This document shows, in pieces, positions 1-5,782 of a stretch of 6,490 nucleotides of DNA (positions within the stretch are counted from its first letter, which is position 1; every line of letters begins with the position of its first letter). The notes below the pieces were generated by a model. That model made no database searches. It saw only the letters and a list, made by a program, of their open reading frames with translations, and was not told the origin of the DNA. The position numbers and the translations under genes were made by a program. The stretch is from Tardiphaga sp. (GTDB taxonomy: Bacteria > Pseudomonadota > Alphaproteobacteria > Rhizobiales > Xanthobacteraceae): assembly GCA_014377915.1 (NCBI GenBank), contig JACMOT010000633.1, forward strand, positions 1 to 6,490. Direction: 5' to 3'.

Positions 1-378
1 AAGAACGCGATCATGATGATCGACTTTGCGTTGGAGGCGGAGCGGCATCGCGGCATGACGCCGGAGGCGGCGATCGTCGAGGCCTGCCTGCTGCGCTTCC
101 GCCCGATCATGATGACGACGCTGGCGGCGCTGTTCGGCGCGCTGCCACTGGCGGTGGAGAGCGGCACCGGCGCCGAATTGCGGTTTCCGCTCGGCGTCTC
201 GATCATCGGCGGCCTGGTGTTGAGCCAGTTGCTGACGCTGTACACCACCCCGGTGATCTATCTCGCGCTCGACCGCATCAACCGTCGTTTCGAGAAGGCC
301 ACACCGCCCGTCAGCCTCCCGCCTTCGCCGCCGATCGTGAGAACGGCGAGGGCAGCGGGGGCGGGGGGCGCGCCGTAA
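1..378 (+). CDS. mdtB: RND efflux permease, MdtB-like, C-terminal end (5' part outside window)
   Basis: This is the last 125 codons of an inner-membrane RND (resistance-nodulation-division) drug/proton antiporter; the frame is open from base 1, so the gene starts to the left. The visible part begins at the KN pair that in AcrB-type pumps (Lys940) belongs to the proton-relay network of transmembrane segment 10. The conserved motifs follow in order: [31 protein letters not shown] (TM11), [15 protein letters not shown] and [16 protein letters not shown] (TM12). After TM12 comes a cytoplasmic tail of about 35 residues rich in Pro, Ala and Gly that is poorly conserved in the family. The stop overlaps the start of the next permease by one base (TAATG). 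Two adjacent RND permeases are the hallmark of MdtB/MdtC systems, whose two subunits form a mixed trimer working with an MdtA adaptor and a TolC-type channel. The B rather than C assignment rests on gene order and a MdtB-like IMMIDFAL segment. The paralogous C-terminus of the next gene is clearly similar. Confidence 0.9.
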   Translation, partial: KNAIMMIDFALEAERHRGMTPEAAIVEACLLRFRPIMMTTLAALFGALPLAVESGTGAELRFPLGVSIIGGLVLSQLLTLYTTPVIYLALDRINRRFEKATPPVSLPPSPPIVRTARAAGAGGAP

Positions 379-3300
379 TGGCCTCGATCTCCGAGCCCTT
401 AATTCGCCGGCCGGTCGGCACCACGCTGCTCGGCATTGGCCTGTTCCTGATTGGCGCCGTTGCCTATCACTTCCTGCCGGTGGCGGCGGTGCCCAATGTC
501 GATTTTCCGATGATCCGGGTGCAGGCGTCGCGGCCGGGCGCCGATCCGGCGGTCATGGCCGCGACGGTTGCCGCCCCGCTGGAGCGCCGGCTCGGCGTCA
601 TCTCCGGCCTCGATCAGATCACCTCGACCAGTTCGCTTGGGATCACCAGTATCCAGTTGCAATTCGCGATCGGCCGCAGCGTCGACCGCGCGGCGCGCGA
701 CGTGCAGGCGGCGATCAATGCCTCGATCGCCGACCTGCCGACCGACCTGCCGACGCTGCCGACCTTTCGCAAGGCGAACCCGTCGGCGGCACCGGTGTTC
801 ATCCTGGCGCTGACCTCGAAGACGATGTCGGCCAGCGCCATCTATGATGTCGCCGACACCGTGATCGTGCAGCGCATCTCACAGGTGCCGGGGGTCGGCG
901 AGGTCACCACATCAGGCGCGGACCAGCCCGCGGTGCGCATCCAGCTCAATCCGGTCGCGCTGTCGAATGCCGGGATCAGCACCGACGACGTTCGCACCGC
1001 CATCGTCAACGCCAATCCGCTCGGTCCCGTCGGGATCTTCAATGGGAGCCGACAGAGCGAAACACTATCGATGAATCCGCAGATGCGGACCGCCGAGGAA
1101 TTTCGCGACATTGTCATCAAGAGCGCGAGCGGCAATTTTCTGCGGCTGTCCGACATCGCCGACGTGCAGAACGCCACCCGCAACAGCCGCTCGGTGGCCT
1201 GGTTCAACAAACAGCCGGCGGTGCTGATCCAGATCACCAAGCAGGGCGACGCCAATGTCATCGATACCGTCGACCGGGTGAAGGCGCTGATCCCCGACCT
1301 CAAACAGTGGATTCCCGCCGGCATCGAGGTCTCGGTGCTGACGGACCGCACCGGCACGATCCGCGCCTCCGTCGAGGATATGGAGTGGACGCTGCTCGCC
1401 ACTGCGATGCTGGTGATGTTCGTGGTCTTCATGTTCCTGCGGCGTGGCATACCGACCATCGCCGCCGGCGTCTCGGTGCCTCTGGCGCTGGCCGGCACCT
1501 GCGCCGGGATGTGGCTGGCCGGGTTCTCGATCAACAATCTGTCGCTGATGGCGCTGGCGATCTCGGTCGGCTTCGTCGTCGACGACGCCATCGTCATGAT
1601 CGAGAACATGTACCGCAACCTGGAGGAGGGGATGGCGCCGCTGCGGGCGGCGCTCGAGGGCGCCAGGCAGATCGGCTTCACCGTGCTGTCGATCAGCCTG
1701 TCGCTGATCGCGGCGTTCACACCGCTGATCTTCATGGACGGGCTGGTCGGCCGGCTGCTGCGCGAATTCTCGCTGACGCTGACCTTCTCGATCGTGGTGT
1801 CGACCGTGGTGTCGCTGACGGTGACGCCGATGATCTGCGCGCACTACATCAAGAGCGGTGTTTCCAGCACCGAGACCCGGTTTGACAGGATTGTCGAGGG
1901 CACGCTGTCGCGCATCGTGGCGTTCTACGAACGCACGCTGCGTATCGTGCTCGGCTTTCCGCTGCTGACGCTGCTGGTGTTCTTCGCCACCATCGCGCTG
2001 ACGGTGGTGCTTTACGTCAAGACACCGAAAGGCCTTTTCCCGAGCGACGACAGCGGTTTCGTCATCGGTGCCAGCCGGGCTTCCGCCGATACCTCGTTCC
2101 AGGCGATGCTGGGGCTGCAGCAACGACTGATGGATATCGTCCTGGCCGATCCCGGCGTGGCCAGCGTCGGCGCCTCGGTCGGCAGCGGTGGCGGGCCGGG
2201 CGGAGGCGGTGCCAACCGGGGCACCATGTTCATCGCGCTGAAAGACCCGGCGCAGCGCAACAATGATTCGACCGAGGACGTTATCAATCGGCTGCGCCGC
2301 AACCTCGCCGTGGTGCCGGGCATCCGGCTGTTCATGTTCGCCGCCCAGGATCTGCGTGCCGGCGGCCGCCAGAGCGATTCGAATTATCAGTACACGCTGA
2401 CCTCGACCAATCTCGACCTGTTGCAGAAATGGGCCCCGCTGGTCGCCAAGCGCCTTGAGACGGTCGAGGGAATCACTGACATTTCCAGCGACCGCGATCC
2501 CGGCGGCCTGCAATTGACGCTGGCGATCGACCGCAACAAGGCCTCCAGCCTTGGCGTGGAGGTGCAGGACATCGACAATGCGCTCAACAACGCGTTCTCG
2601 CAGCGCCAGATCTCGACCATCTACACCCAGCGCAACCAGTACAAAGTCATCATGGAGATCGACGCCAAATTCCAGAACGACCCGACCGACCTCGATCGTA
2701 TCTTCGTCGCCGGCGCCAATGGCGCGCAGGTTCCGCTGTCGGCCGTCGTGCGCACGTCCCGGACGCTGTCGTCACTGGCCGTCGCACATTCGCAGGGATT
2801 CCCGTCGACCACGGTGTCGTTCAACACGCTGCCCGGGGTGCAGCTCGACGCCGTGACCGGCAACATCCAGCGCGCGGTCGATGAGTTGCACATGCCGGAA
2901 GGCATCCGTGGCGGGTTTGACGGCAGTGCGGGGGATTTCAGCAAGACCACCGGCCGCCAGCCACTGTTGATCCTGGGCGCGCTGATCGCGATGTATATCG
3001 TGCTGGGCGTGCTCTATGAGAGCCTGGTGCACCCGCTGACCATCATCTCGACGCTGCCATCGGCTGGCCTCGGCGCGCTGCTGGCGCTGCAGCTCACCAA
3101 CACGCCGCTCACCGTGATCGCCTTTGTCGGCATCATTCTCCTGATCGGGATCGTCAAGAAGAACGGCATCATGATGGTCGATTTCGCGATCGAGGCCGAG
3201 CGACATCGCGGGCTGTCGCCGGCCGCGGCGATTTTCGAGGCCTGCAGCGTGCGGTTTCGCCCGATCCTGATGACGACGCTGGCGGCGGCCTTTGCCGCGA

Positions 3301-3482
3301 TTCCGCTGGTGGTCGCCACCGGACCCGGCACCGAGCTGCGCCGCCCGCTCGGCATCACCATCATTGGTGGGCTGCTGATTTCGCAGATCCTGACCCTTTA
3401 TACGACGCCAGTGATCTACCTGCTGATGCATCGGCTGCGCAGCCGACAGCGGCCGGTGGCGCTGCCGGCGCCAGCCGAATAA
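378..3482 (+). CDS. mdtC: RND efflux permease, MdtC-like, complete
   Basis: A 1034-aa inner-membrane proton-driven exporter, close to the ~1025 residues usual for MdtC. It has the full RND plan. TM1 lies near residues 11-32, followed by a periplasmic porter domain with RKANPSAAP (131-139) and PGVGEV (171-176). TM2-TM6 lie at about 337-490, with the Asp pair D402-D403 in GFVVDDAIVMIEN as the TM4 proton relay. TM7 is at about 525-546, then a second porter/docking domain, and TM8-TM12 from about 862 to 1017, with K928 in GIVKKNGIMMVDF as the TM10 relay Lys. AQDLRAGGRQSDSNYQYTL (656-674) and NNAFSQRQISTIY (737-749) match my recollection of E. coli MdtC, which is the basis for the symbol. A glycine-rich loop (SGGGPGGGG, 603-611) sits where MdtC has a shorter GG-containing loop. 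The start ATG overlaps the preceding stop, with a G-run (about 356-368) serving as a possible ribosome-binding site, implying coupled translation and a heteromeric pump. The substrate cannot be read from sequence. Confidence 0.97.
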   Translation: MASISEPLIRRPVGTTLLGIGLFLIGAVAYHFLPVAAVPNVDFPMIRVQASRPGADPAVMAATVAAPLERRLGVISGLDQITSTSSLGITSIQLQFAIGRSVDRAARDVQAAINASIADLPTDLPTLPTFRKANPSAAPVFILALTSKTMSASAIYDVADTVIVQRISQVPGVGEVTTSGADQPAVRIQLNPVALSNAGISTDDVRTAIVNANPLGPVGIFNGSRQSETLSMNPQMRTAEEFRDIVIKSASGNFLRLSDIADVQNATRNSRSVAWFNKQPAVLIQITKQGDANVIDTVDRVKALIPDLKQWIPAGIEVSVLTDRTGTIRASVEDMEWTLLATAMLVMFVVFMFLRRGIPTIAAGVSVPLALAGTCAGMWLAGFSINNLSLMALAISVGFVVDDAIVMIENMYRNLEEGMAPLRAALEGARQIGFTVLSISLSLIAAFTPLIFMDGLVGRLLREFSLTLTFSIVVSTVVSLTVTPMICAHYIKSGVSSTETRFDRIVEGTLSRIVAFYERTLRIVLGFPLLTLLVFFATIALTVVLYVKTPKGLFPSDDSGFVIGASRASADTSFQAMLGLQQRLMDIVLADPGVASVGASVGSGGGPGGGGANRGTMFIALKDPAQRNNDSTEDVINRLRRNLAVVPGIRLFMFAAQDLRAGGRQSDSNYQYTLTSTNLDLLQKWAPLVAKRLETVEGITDISSDRDPGGLQLTLAIDRNKASSLGVEVQDIDNALNNAFSQRQISTIYTQRNQYKVIMEIDAKFQNDPTDLDRIFVAGANGAQVPLSAVVRTSRTLSSLAVAHSQGFPSTTVSFNTLPGVQLDAVTGNIQRAVDELHMPEGIRGGFDGSAGDFSKTTGRQPLLILGALIAMYIVLGVLYESLVHPLTIISTLPSAGLGALLALQLTNTPLTVIAFVGIILLIGIVKKNGIMMVDFAIEAERHRGLSPAAAIFEACSVRFRPILMTTLAAAFAAIPLVVATGPGTELRRPLGITIIGGLLISQILTLYTTPVIYLLMHRLRSRQRPVALPAPAE

Positions 3483-3505
3483 GCAGGCAGCCTTCGTCAC
3501 AATGG

Positions 3506-3534
3506 TTGAAGCGCCCAGCGGCGAAGCGTATAGC
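3506..3534 (+). promoter_or_regulatory. Sigma-70-type promoter of the DTW gene, positioned for a leaderless transcript
   Basis: A -35 element TTGAAG (3506-3511) and a -10 element TATAGC (3529-3534) are separated by exactly 17 bases; each matches 4 of 6 consensus positions. Transcription would start about 7 bases after the -10 element, at 3539-3541, and the gene's ATG begins at 3540. The site lies in the 57-base gap after the RND operon, so the DTW gene probably has its own promoter, although read-through from mdtC is possible because I see no terminator in the gap. Confidence 0.5.
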
Positions 3535-3539
3535 GGGCA

Positions 3540-4265
3540 ATGTCAAAAATTTCAGACCTGAAAGCCGGTGAGCCCGAGGCGATCCCGGAATGCCCGCGTT
3601 GCATGAAGCCGGTGCCGCTGTGCATCTGCGACAGCATTCCGACCATCGAGAGCCGGATCGGCGTGCTGGTCCTGCAGCACCCGCAGGAACAGGACCGCGC
3701 GCTCGGCACCGCCCGGGTTGCCGCGCTGCATTTCAAGAACGCCGTCGTCAAGATCGGCCTGTCCTGGCCGAGCCTCGCCAAGGCGCTGGGCCGTCCGATA
3801 GCCGATCCGTCGCGCTGGGCCGTGCTCTACCTTGGCTCCGCAAAAGTGTCGGACTTCGAGACCGACCGCGACCTCCTGGCGATCGACCGCAAGGGTGAGG
3901 CGGAGGAGAACCAGCGCGCCATTCTCAAGGAGATCCAGGGCATCGTCCTGCTCGACGGCACCTGGAGCCAGGCCAAGGCGCTGTGGTGGCGCAATGCCTG
4001 GATGCTGAAGTGCCAGCGCGTGATTCTCGGGCCGGCGACGCCGTCGCTGTACGGCAAGCTGCGCAAGGAGCCCCGTCAGGACGGCCTCTCCACCATCGAG
4101 GCCGCCGGTATGTTGCTGTCAAATCTGGAAAAGCGCCCGGAAATCGCCGCGACGTTGAACGCCAGTTTTGTCCGGATGCTGGCCAAGTATCAGGAAGCTC
4201 AGAGCGTCATGCCCGAGCTGAAGCCCAAGCCGAAGCGCGACTGGCGCCGCAAGAAGACAGGCTGA
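3540..4265 (+). CDS. DTW-domain tRNA-uridine aminocarboxypropyltransferase (TapT/YfiP-like)
   Basis: A 241-aa cytoplasmic protein of the DTW family, close in length to E. coli TapT/YfiP (~230 aa). TapT transfers the 3-amino-3-carboxypropyl group of S-adenosylmethionine to U47 in the variable loop of tRNAs, giving acp3U. Seen here are an N-terminal cysteine cluster C18-x2-C21-x6-C28-x-C30 (probable metal site), LQHPQE (45-50), the family-defining D-G-T-W at 139-142 followed by SQAKALWWRN, and the RKEPRQDGLSTIEA segment (176-188). The C-terminal tail (about 227-241) is strongly basic (KPKPKRDWRRKK), fitting RNA binding. I chose the first ATG because it precedes the cysteine cluster; no convincing Shine-Dalgarno lies before it, only GCGGG. 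A promoter at 3506-3534 would start transcription at the ATG. The last 147 bases are overlapped antisense by a small exported-protein frame. Family assignment is firm; the exact tRNA targets are inferred from E. coli homologues. Confidence 0.93.
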   Translation: MSKISDLKAGEPEAIPECPRCMKPVPLCICDSIPTIESRIGVLVLQHPQEQDRALGTARVAALHFKNAVVKIGLSWPSLAKALGRPIADPSRWAVLYLGSAKVSDFETDRDLLAIDRKGEAEENQRAILKEIQGIVLLDGTWSQAKALWWRNAWMLKCQRVILGPATPSLYGKLRKEPRQDGLSTIEAAGMLLSNLEKRPEIAATLNASFVRMLAKYQEAQSVMPELKPKPKRDWRRKKTG

Positions 4266-4568
4266 CTCAGCGGCCGCTCTGGGCGGTGGCCCAACACCGG
4301 GCGAGCGCTCGACGCTGGAAGGCTTGATCAGGGACGGGAACGGGTTGCGGAATAGCCCGCCCTTGTCCTCGTCTCCCACCGGCGCCGCTTCCGCGCGCGG
4401 CGGAGCTGCCGGGACCGGTAGATTCTCACATTTCATGGAATAGACCAACTGGCCATCGGCGGTGCGACCGATCGGGGCGCAGGGGTCCGCGCGTCCGGCC
4501 GGTGGCTTGTTTTGCGCAAAAGCGGGCGAAGCCAGCAACAGCACGATTGTTCCGATTGCGATTCGCAT
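4119..4568 (-). CDS. Small exported protein of unknown function; C-terminus doubtful
   Basis: The frame encodes 149 aa. The N-terminus MRIAIGTIVLLLASPAFAQ is a textbook Sec signal peptide with likely cleavage after AFA (residue 18), so the product should be periplasmic. The mature part has two cysteines, C30 and C47 (possible disulfide), in ADPCAPIGRTADGQLVYSMKCENLP, then a Pro/Ala-rich linker and GGLFRNPFPSLIKPSS. I recognise the style of short alphaproteobacterial exported proteins but know no function. I chose the ATG at 4568 because GGAGG (4577-4573) sits 4 bases upstream; the adjoining ATG at 4571 would be only 1 base away, and an upstream ATG at 4595 would spoil the signal peptide. From about residue 102 onward the sequence is antisense to the basic tail of the DTW gene and looks unselected. 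A TGA at 4269-4267 in another frame would end the protein before that overlap, so a one-base indel (mutation or sequencing error) is possible. Confidence 0.65.
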   Translation of the reverse strand: MRIAIGTIVLLLASPAFAQNKPPAGRADPCAPIGRTADGQLVYSMKCENLPVPAAPPRAEAAPVGDEDKGGLFRNPFPSLIKPSSVERSPGVGPPPRAAAESACLLAAPVALRLGLQLGHDALSFLILGQHPDKTGVQRRGDFRALFQI

Positions 4569-4596
4569 CATGCCTCCGCGGTTGATCCGCGGCATG
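4569..4596 (-). promoter_or_regulatory. Inverted repeat over the ribosome-binding site and first ATG of the exported-protein gene
   Basis: On the minus strand CATGCC (4596-4591) can pair with GGCATG (4574-4569), and GCGG (4590-4587) with CCGC (4581-4578). This leaves loop ATCAA and a GGA bulge (4577-4575). An alternative register pairs CCGCGG (4592-4587) with CCGCGG (4581-4576). Either fold traps all or part of the GGAGG Shine-Dalgarno. Because the proposed -10 element touches its outer edge, the repeat could equally be an operator acting as DNA. Confidence 0.45.
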
Positions 4597-4623
4597 GTAT
4601 ATCGGTACGGCTGGTTGCGCCAA
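4596..4623 (-). promoter_or_regulatory. Possible promoter of the small exported-protein gene
   Basis: On the minus strand TTGGCG (4623-4618) and TATACC (4601-4596) are separated by 16 bases, in reasonable agreement with sigma-70-type sites. Transcription would start near 4589, giving a leader of about 20 bases before the ATG at 4568. The start point would fall inside the inverted repeat at 4569-4596. Matches to consensus are partial (3 of 6 and 4 of 6), so this is tentative. Confidence 0.4.
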
Positions 4624-4702
4624 GCAATCAATCGCCGCCCAAAGCCCGGGCAGCGATGCACAAACGCATCAAGATGTTGATCTAAGCGATTGATAGGATT
4701 GA

Positions 4703-4776
4703 TGGAGGCCACGTCGGGAATCGAACCCGAATAAACGGTTTTGCAGACCGGCGCGTAACCACTCCGCCACATGGCC
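4703..4776 (-). tRNA. tRNA-Cys (anticodon GCA), CCA encoded
   Basis: The minus strand folds into a complete 74-nt cloverleaf. The acceptor stem GGCCATG/CGTGGCC has one G-U pair, the D arm is GCG-GAGTGGTTA-CGC, the anticodon loop is CTGCAAA with GCA at 4744-4742, the variable loop is TTAT, and the T arm is TCGGG-TTCGATT-CCCGA. U73, the known identity base of bacterial tRNA-Cys, is at 4706 and CCA is encoded at 4705-4703. The outermost anticodon-stem position is a C-U mismatch where a G-U pair is common. The gene decodes UGC/UGU codons. Confidence 0.97.
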
Positions 4777-4787
4777 CCATAGACGGT

Positions 4788-4816
4788 TAGTTACAGATCG
4801 CAGGCGATTTAGGCAA
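4788..4816 (-). promoter_or_regulatory. Possible promoter of tRNA-Cys
   Basis: On the minus strand TTGCCT (4816-4811) is followed after 17 bases by TAACTA (4793-4788), about 11 bases before the mature tRNA 5' end at 4776. Spacing is ideal but the -10 match is poor, so confidence is modest. The predicted 5' leader would be only a few bases. Confidence 0.33.
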
Positions 4817-4841
4817 TGGCCGAACCGCATCTTTCGTAGTC

Positions 4842-4860
4842 CCGGCTGTCGAACAGCCCG
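4842..4860 (-). terminator. Weak stem-loop downstream of the 59-aa gene
   Basis: GGCTGT (4844-4849) and ACAGCC (4853-4858) form a 6-bp stem with a CGA loop, extendable by C-G pairs beyond a C-C mismatch. It lies about 12 bases after the stop at 4871. No T-run follows on the minus strand, so intrinsic termination is doubtful. Confidence 0.28.
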
Positions 4861-4870
4861 GACGGCGGTG

Positions 4871-5050
4871 TCAGCAGGAAGCCTGCCATCCATCGGGAAA
4901 CGGCACCATCGGCCAAACACCGTCATTGTCGTTGGCGGCCATCGGGATCGGCGCGAACATCATCGCCTGGCCATGCAGGTCATCGTCAGCCACGGCTTCG
5001 ATCTCGGTTCGGACGGCGTCCAGCAACAGGTTGAATTCGGCTTCACTCAT
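4871..5050 (-). CDS. Hypothetical 59-aa acidic protein
   Basis: I do not recognise this protein. It begins MSEAEFNLLLDAVRTEIEAVADDDLHGQA, an acidic, helix-prone first half, followed by a Pro/Met/Trp-containing tail (FAPIPMAANDNDGVWPMVPFPDGW) ending in Cys59. It has no signal peptide or membrane segment, so it is probably cytoplasmic. The start at 5050 is chosen because GGAG (5063-5060) lies 9 bases upstream with an A-rich spacer; a TTG at 5077 would add nine residues (MRSNTERKK) but would leave this Shine-Dalgarno unused. That Shine-Dalgarno is inside a hairpin at 5055-5077, suggesting low or conditional translation. It lies between the tRNA-Cys and another small minus-strand gene, with no recognised partner. 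It could in principle be a spurious frame, but the Shine-Dalgarno placement and non-repetitive composition favour a real gene. Confidence 0.62.
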   Translation of the reverse strand: MSEAEFNLLLDAVRTEIEAVADDDLHGQAMMFAPIPMAANDNDGVWPMVPFPDGWQASC

Positions 5051-5054
5051 TTTT

Positions 5055-5077
5055 TTACGCTCCGTGTTGGAGCGCAA
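5055..5077 (-). promoter_or_regulatory. Hairpin enclosing the Shine-Dalgarno of the 59-aa gene
   Basis: On the minus strand the 9-bp stem TTGCGCTCC (5077-5069) / GGAGCGTAA (5063-5055), including one G-U pair, closes a five-base loop AACAC (5068-5064). The core CGCTCC/GGAGCG is perfect. The GGAG that should bind 16S rRNA is wholly paired, and the AUG begins only 4 bases after the stem. Neither strand has a T-run after the stem (the T-run at 5050-5056 precedes it on the plus strand), so it is not a normal terminator. Confidence 0.55.
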
Positions 5078-5306
5078 TCTGATGCAAAGACTTTGTCGGC
5101 GGGTTGTGTGGATCGATCAAATTGTATGGATCGCAAGGCGCGCGCCGCCATGGTTACCCGATGGTTGAGCTTATGCTCGCGATTTGCATGAAACGCGGGT
5201 TTGCGGCCCACGACCGGATGTCAGCTACGGTTTGCCCGTCCGATCGAGCGACAAACAAATCACCTCACTCCCAGGCGACGGTGCATTGTCACGCCTTGCA
5301 GGTGAT

Positions 5307-5338
5307 GATCGGCAAGGCGCCACATCGCCTTGCCGATC
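5307..5338 (-). terminator. Strong stem-loop terminator-like structure after the 63-aa gene
   Basis: GATCGGCAAGGCG (5307-5319) and CGCCTTGCCGATC (5326-5338) form a perfect 13-bp stem with a six-base loop. It begins 5 bases beyond the stop codon of the minus-strand gene ending at 5344, the usual position of a transcription terminator or 3' RNA-protecting hairpin. No T-run follows on either strand, so it is not a canonical Rho-independent terminator. A second copy of CGCCTTGC at 5292-5299 could pair with 5312-5319 instead. Confidence 0.6.
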
Positions 5339-5343
5339 TTCGA

Positions 5344-5535
5344 TCAGAGCTCGATGGGGACCGCGAGGCGGCCGATCAGCGCGGCCAGCTCGTCCAGATG
5401 GTCGCTGTCGGACAGATGCTCGCTGTCGTGATTCTCAACGACGGCGGCGAGACGGACCATGCATTCGTCATCGCTGATATAGGGCAGGGCATACAGATCC
5501 GGGACAGAAGCGCGATCGGTGTGAAGGGCTGGCAT
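5344..5535 (-). CDS. Hypothetical 63-aa acidic protein
   Basis: I do not recognise this protein. It reads MPALHTDRASVPDLYALPYISDDECMVRLAAVVENHDSEHLSDSDHLDELAALIGRLAVPIEL. The second half (about 26-57) looks like two amphipathic helices joined by an Asp/Ser/His-rich turn (ENHDSEHLSDSDHLDEL). There is no signal peptide or membrane segment; it is probably cytoplasmic. I chose ATG 5535 because GAGG lies 5 bases upstream; a GTG two codons earlier would overlap that ribosome-binding site. The plus strand is also open here (5104-5595) but reads through a perfect hairpin and has no good start. The strong stem-loop just past the stop supports the minus-strand gene. The upstream DNA is AT-rich, consistent with a promoter region. 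Size and acidity resemble the 59-aa neighbour, but I see no sequence similarity between them. Confidence 0.6.
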   Translation of the reverse strand: MPALHTDRASVPDLYALPYISDDECMVRLAAVVENHDSEHLSDSDHLDELAALIGRLAVPIEL

Positions 5536-5752
5536 GGTCACCTCTTTCGATTCGGTCGGTTCAGGGGCGCGGGCATCAATCTCGGTCCCGAATGAGACGT
5601 TTTAGCGATGCCGCCGTGGCGTTTCCACGCATCGGGTTCCACAATTGTTGCCATAGATAAGTAACCAAACATGTAGAAGGTCCCATAAACGGTTGATCTT
5701 CGACAATATTCATCGAATTTCGAGAAGACGCCGCCGCGTTGCATTTCCTGCT

Positions 5753-5780
5753 TTGCAAGCCCGGATCGCTTTGTTATACG
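5753..5780 (+). promoter_or_regulatory. Probable promoter of tRNA-Asn
   Basis: TTGCAA (5753-5758) and TATACG (5775-5780) are separated by 16 bases, each with 4 of 6 consensus matches. Predicted transcription start is near 5787, about 24 bases before the mature tRNA 5' end at 5811. Position and spacing are what a tRNA promoter needs. Confidence 0.5.
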
Positions 5781-5782
5781 CA

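Larger units (their letters stand above)
5051..5343. other. Intergenic region between two small minus-strand genes
   Basis: These 293 bases hold the start-site hairpin of the 59-aa gene (5055-5077), a GGCGCGCGCC palindrome at about 5138-5147, and the strong stem-loop following the 63-aa gene (5307-5338). The stretch 5231-5266 (TTTGCCCGTC, then CAAATCACCTC) loosely resembles, from memory, a dispersed intergenic repeat of Bradyrhizobium-type genomes. I see no convincing protein gene in it. TACAAT on the minus strand near 5122-5127 resembles a -10 element but lacks a -35 partner. Confidence 0.5.

Noticed and set aside
842..1735. 297-codon minus-strand open frame opposite mdtC
   Set aside because: Shadow of the permease gene; Ser/Arg/Thr-rich product without recognisable motifs.
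1065..2513. 482-codon open frame on the minus strand opposite mdtC
   Set aside because: It lies wholly antisense to a clearly conserved permease and its product is a His/Arg/Gln/Asp-rich string typical of antisense GC-rich frames; no ribosome-binding site or domain.
3516..3528. 13-base repeat CAGCGGCGAAGCG also at 5781-5793, both near promoters
   Set aside because: A single 13-base match is expected at appreciable frequency in 6.5 kb of GC-rich DNA, and its position relative to the -10 elements differs.
4669..4926. 85-codon minus-strand frame
   Set aside because: It reads straight through the tRNA-Cys gene and has no supported start.
4920..4940. AANDN in the 59-aa protein resembling the alphaproteobacterial ssrA degradation tag
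   Set aside because: The motif is internal, short and common in alphaproteobacterial proteins, and no tmRNA structure is present.
5104..5595. 163-codon plus-strand frame
   Set aside because: It crosses the perfect stem-loop at 5307-5338 and is antisense to the 63-aa gene, which has the better ribosome-binding site and a 3' hairpin.
5538..5744. 68-codon minus-strand frame ending just before the 63-aa gene
   Set aside because: AGGA is too close to its ATG, it lies in the AT-rich presumed regulatory region, and the product shows no family features. The adjacency of its stop to the next start is suggestive of coupling but not enough.
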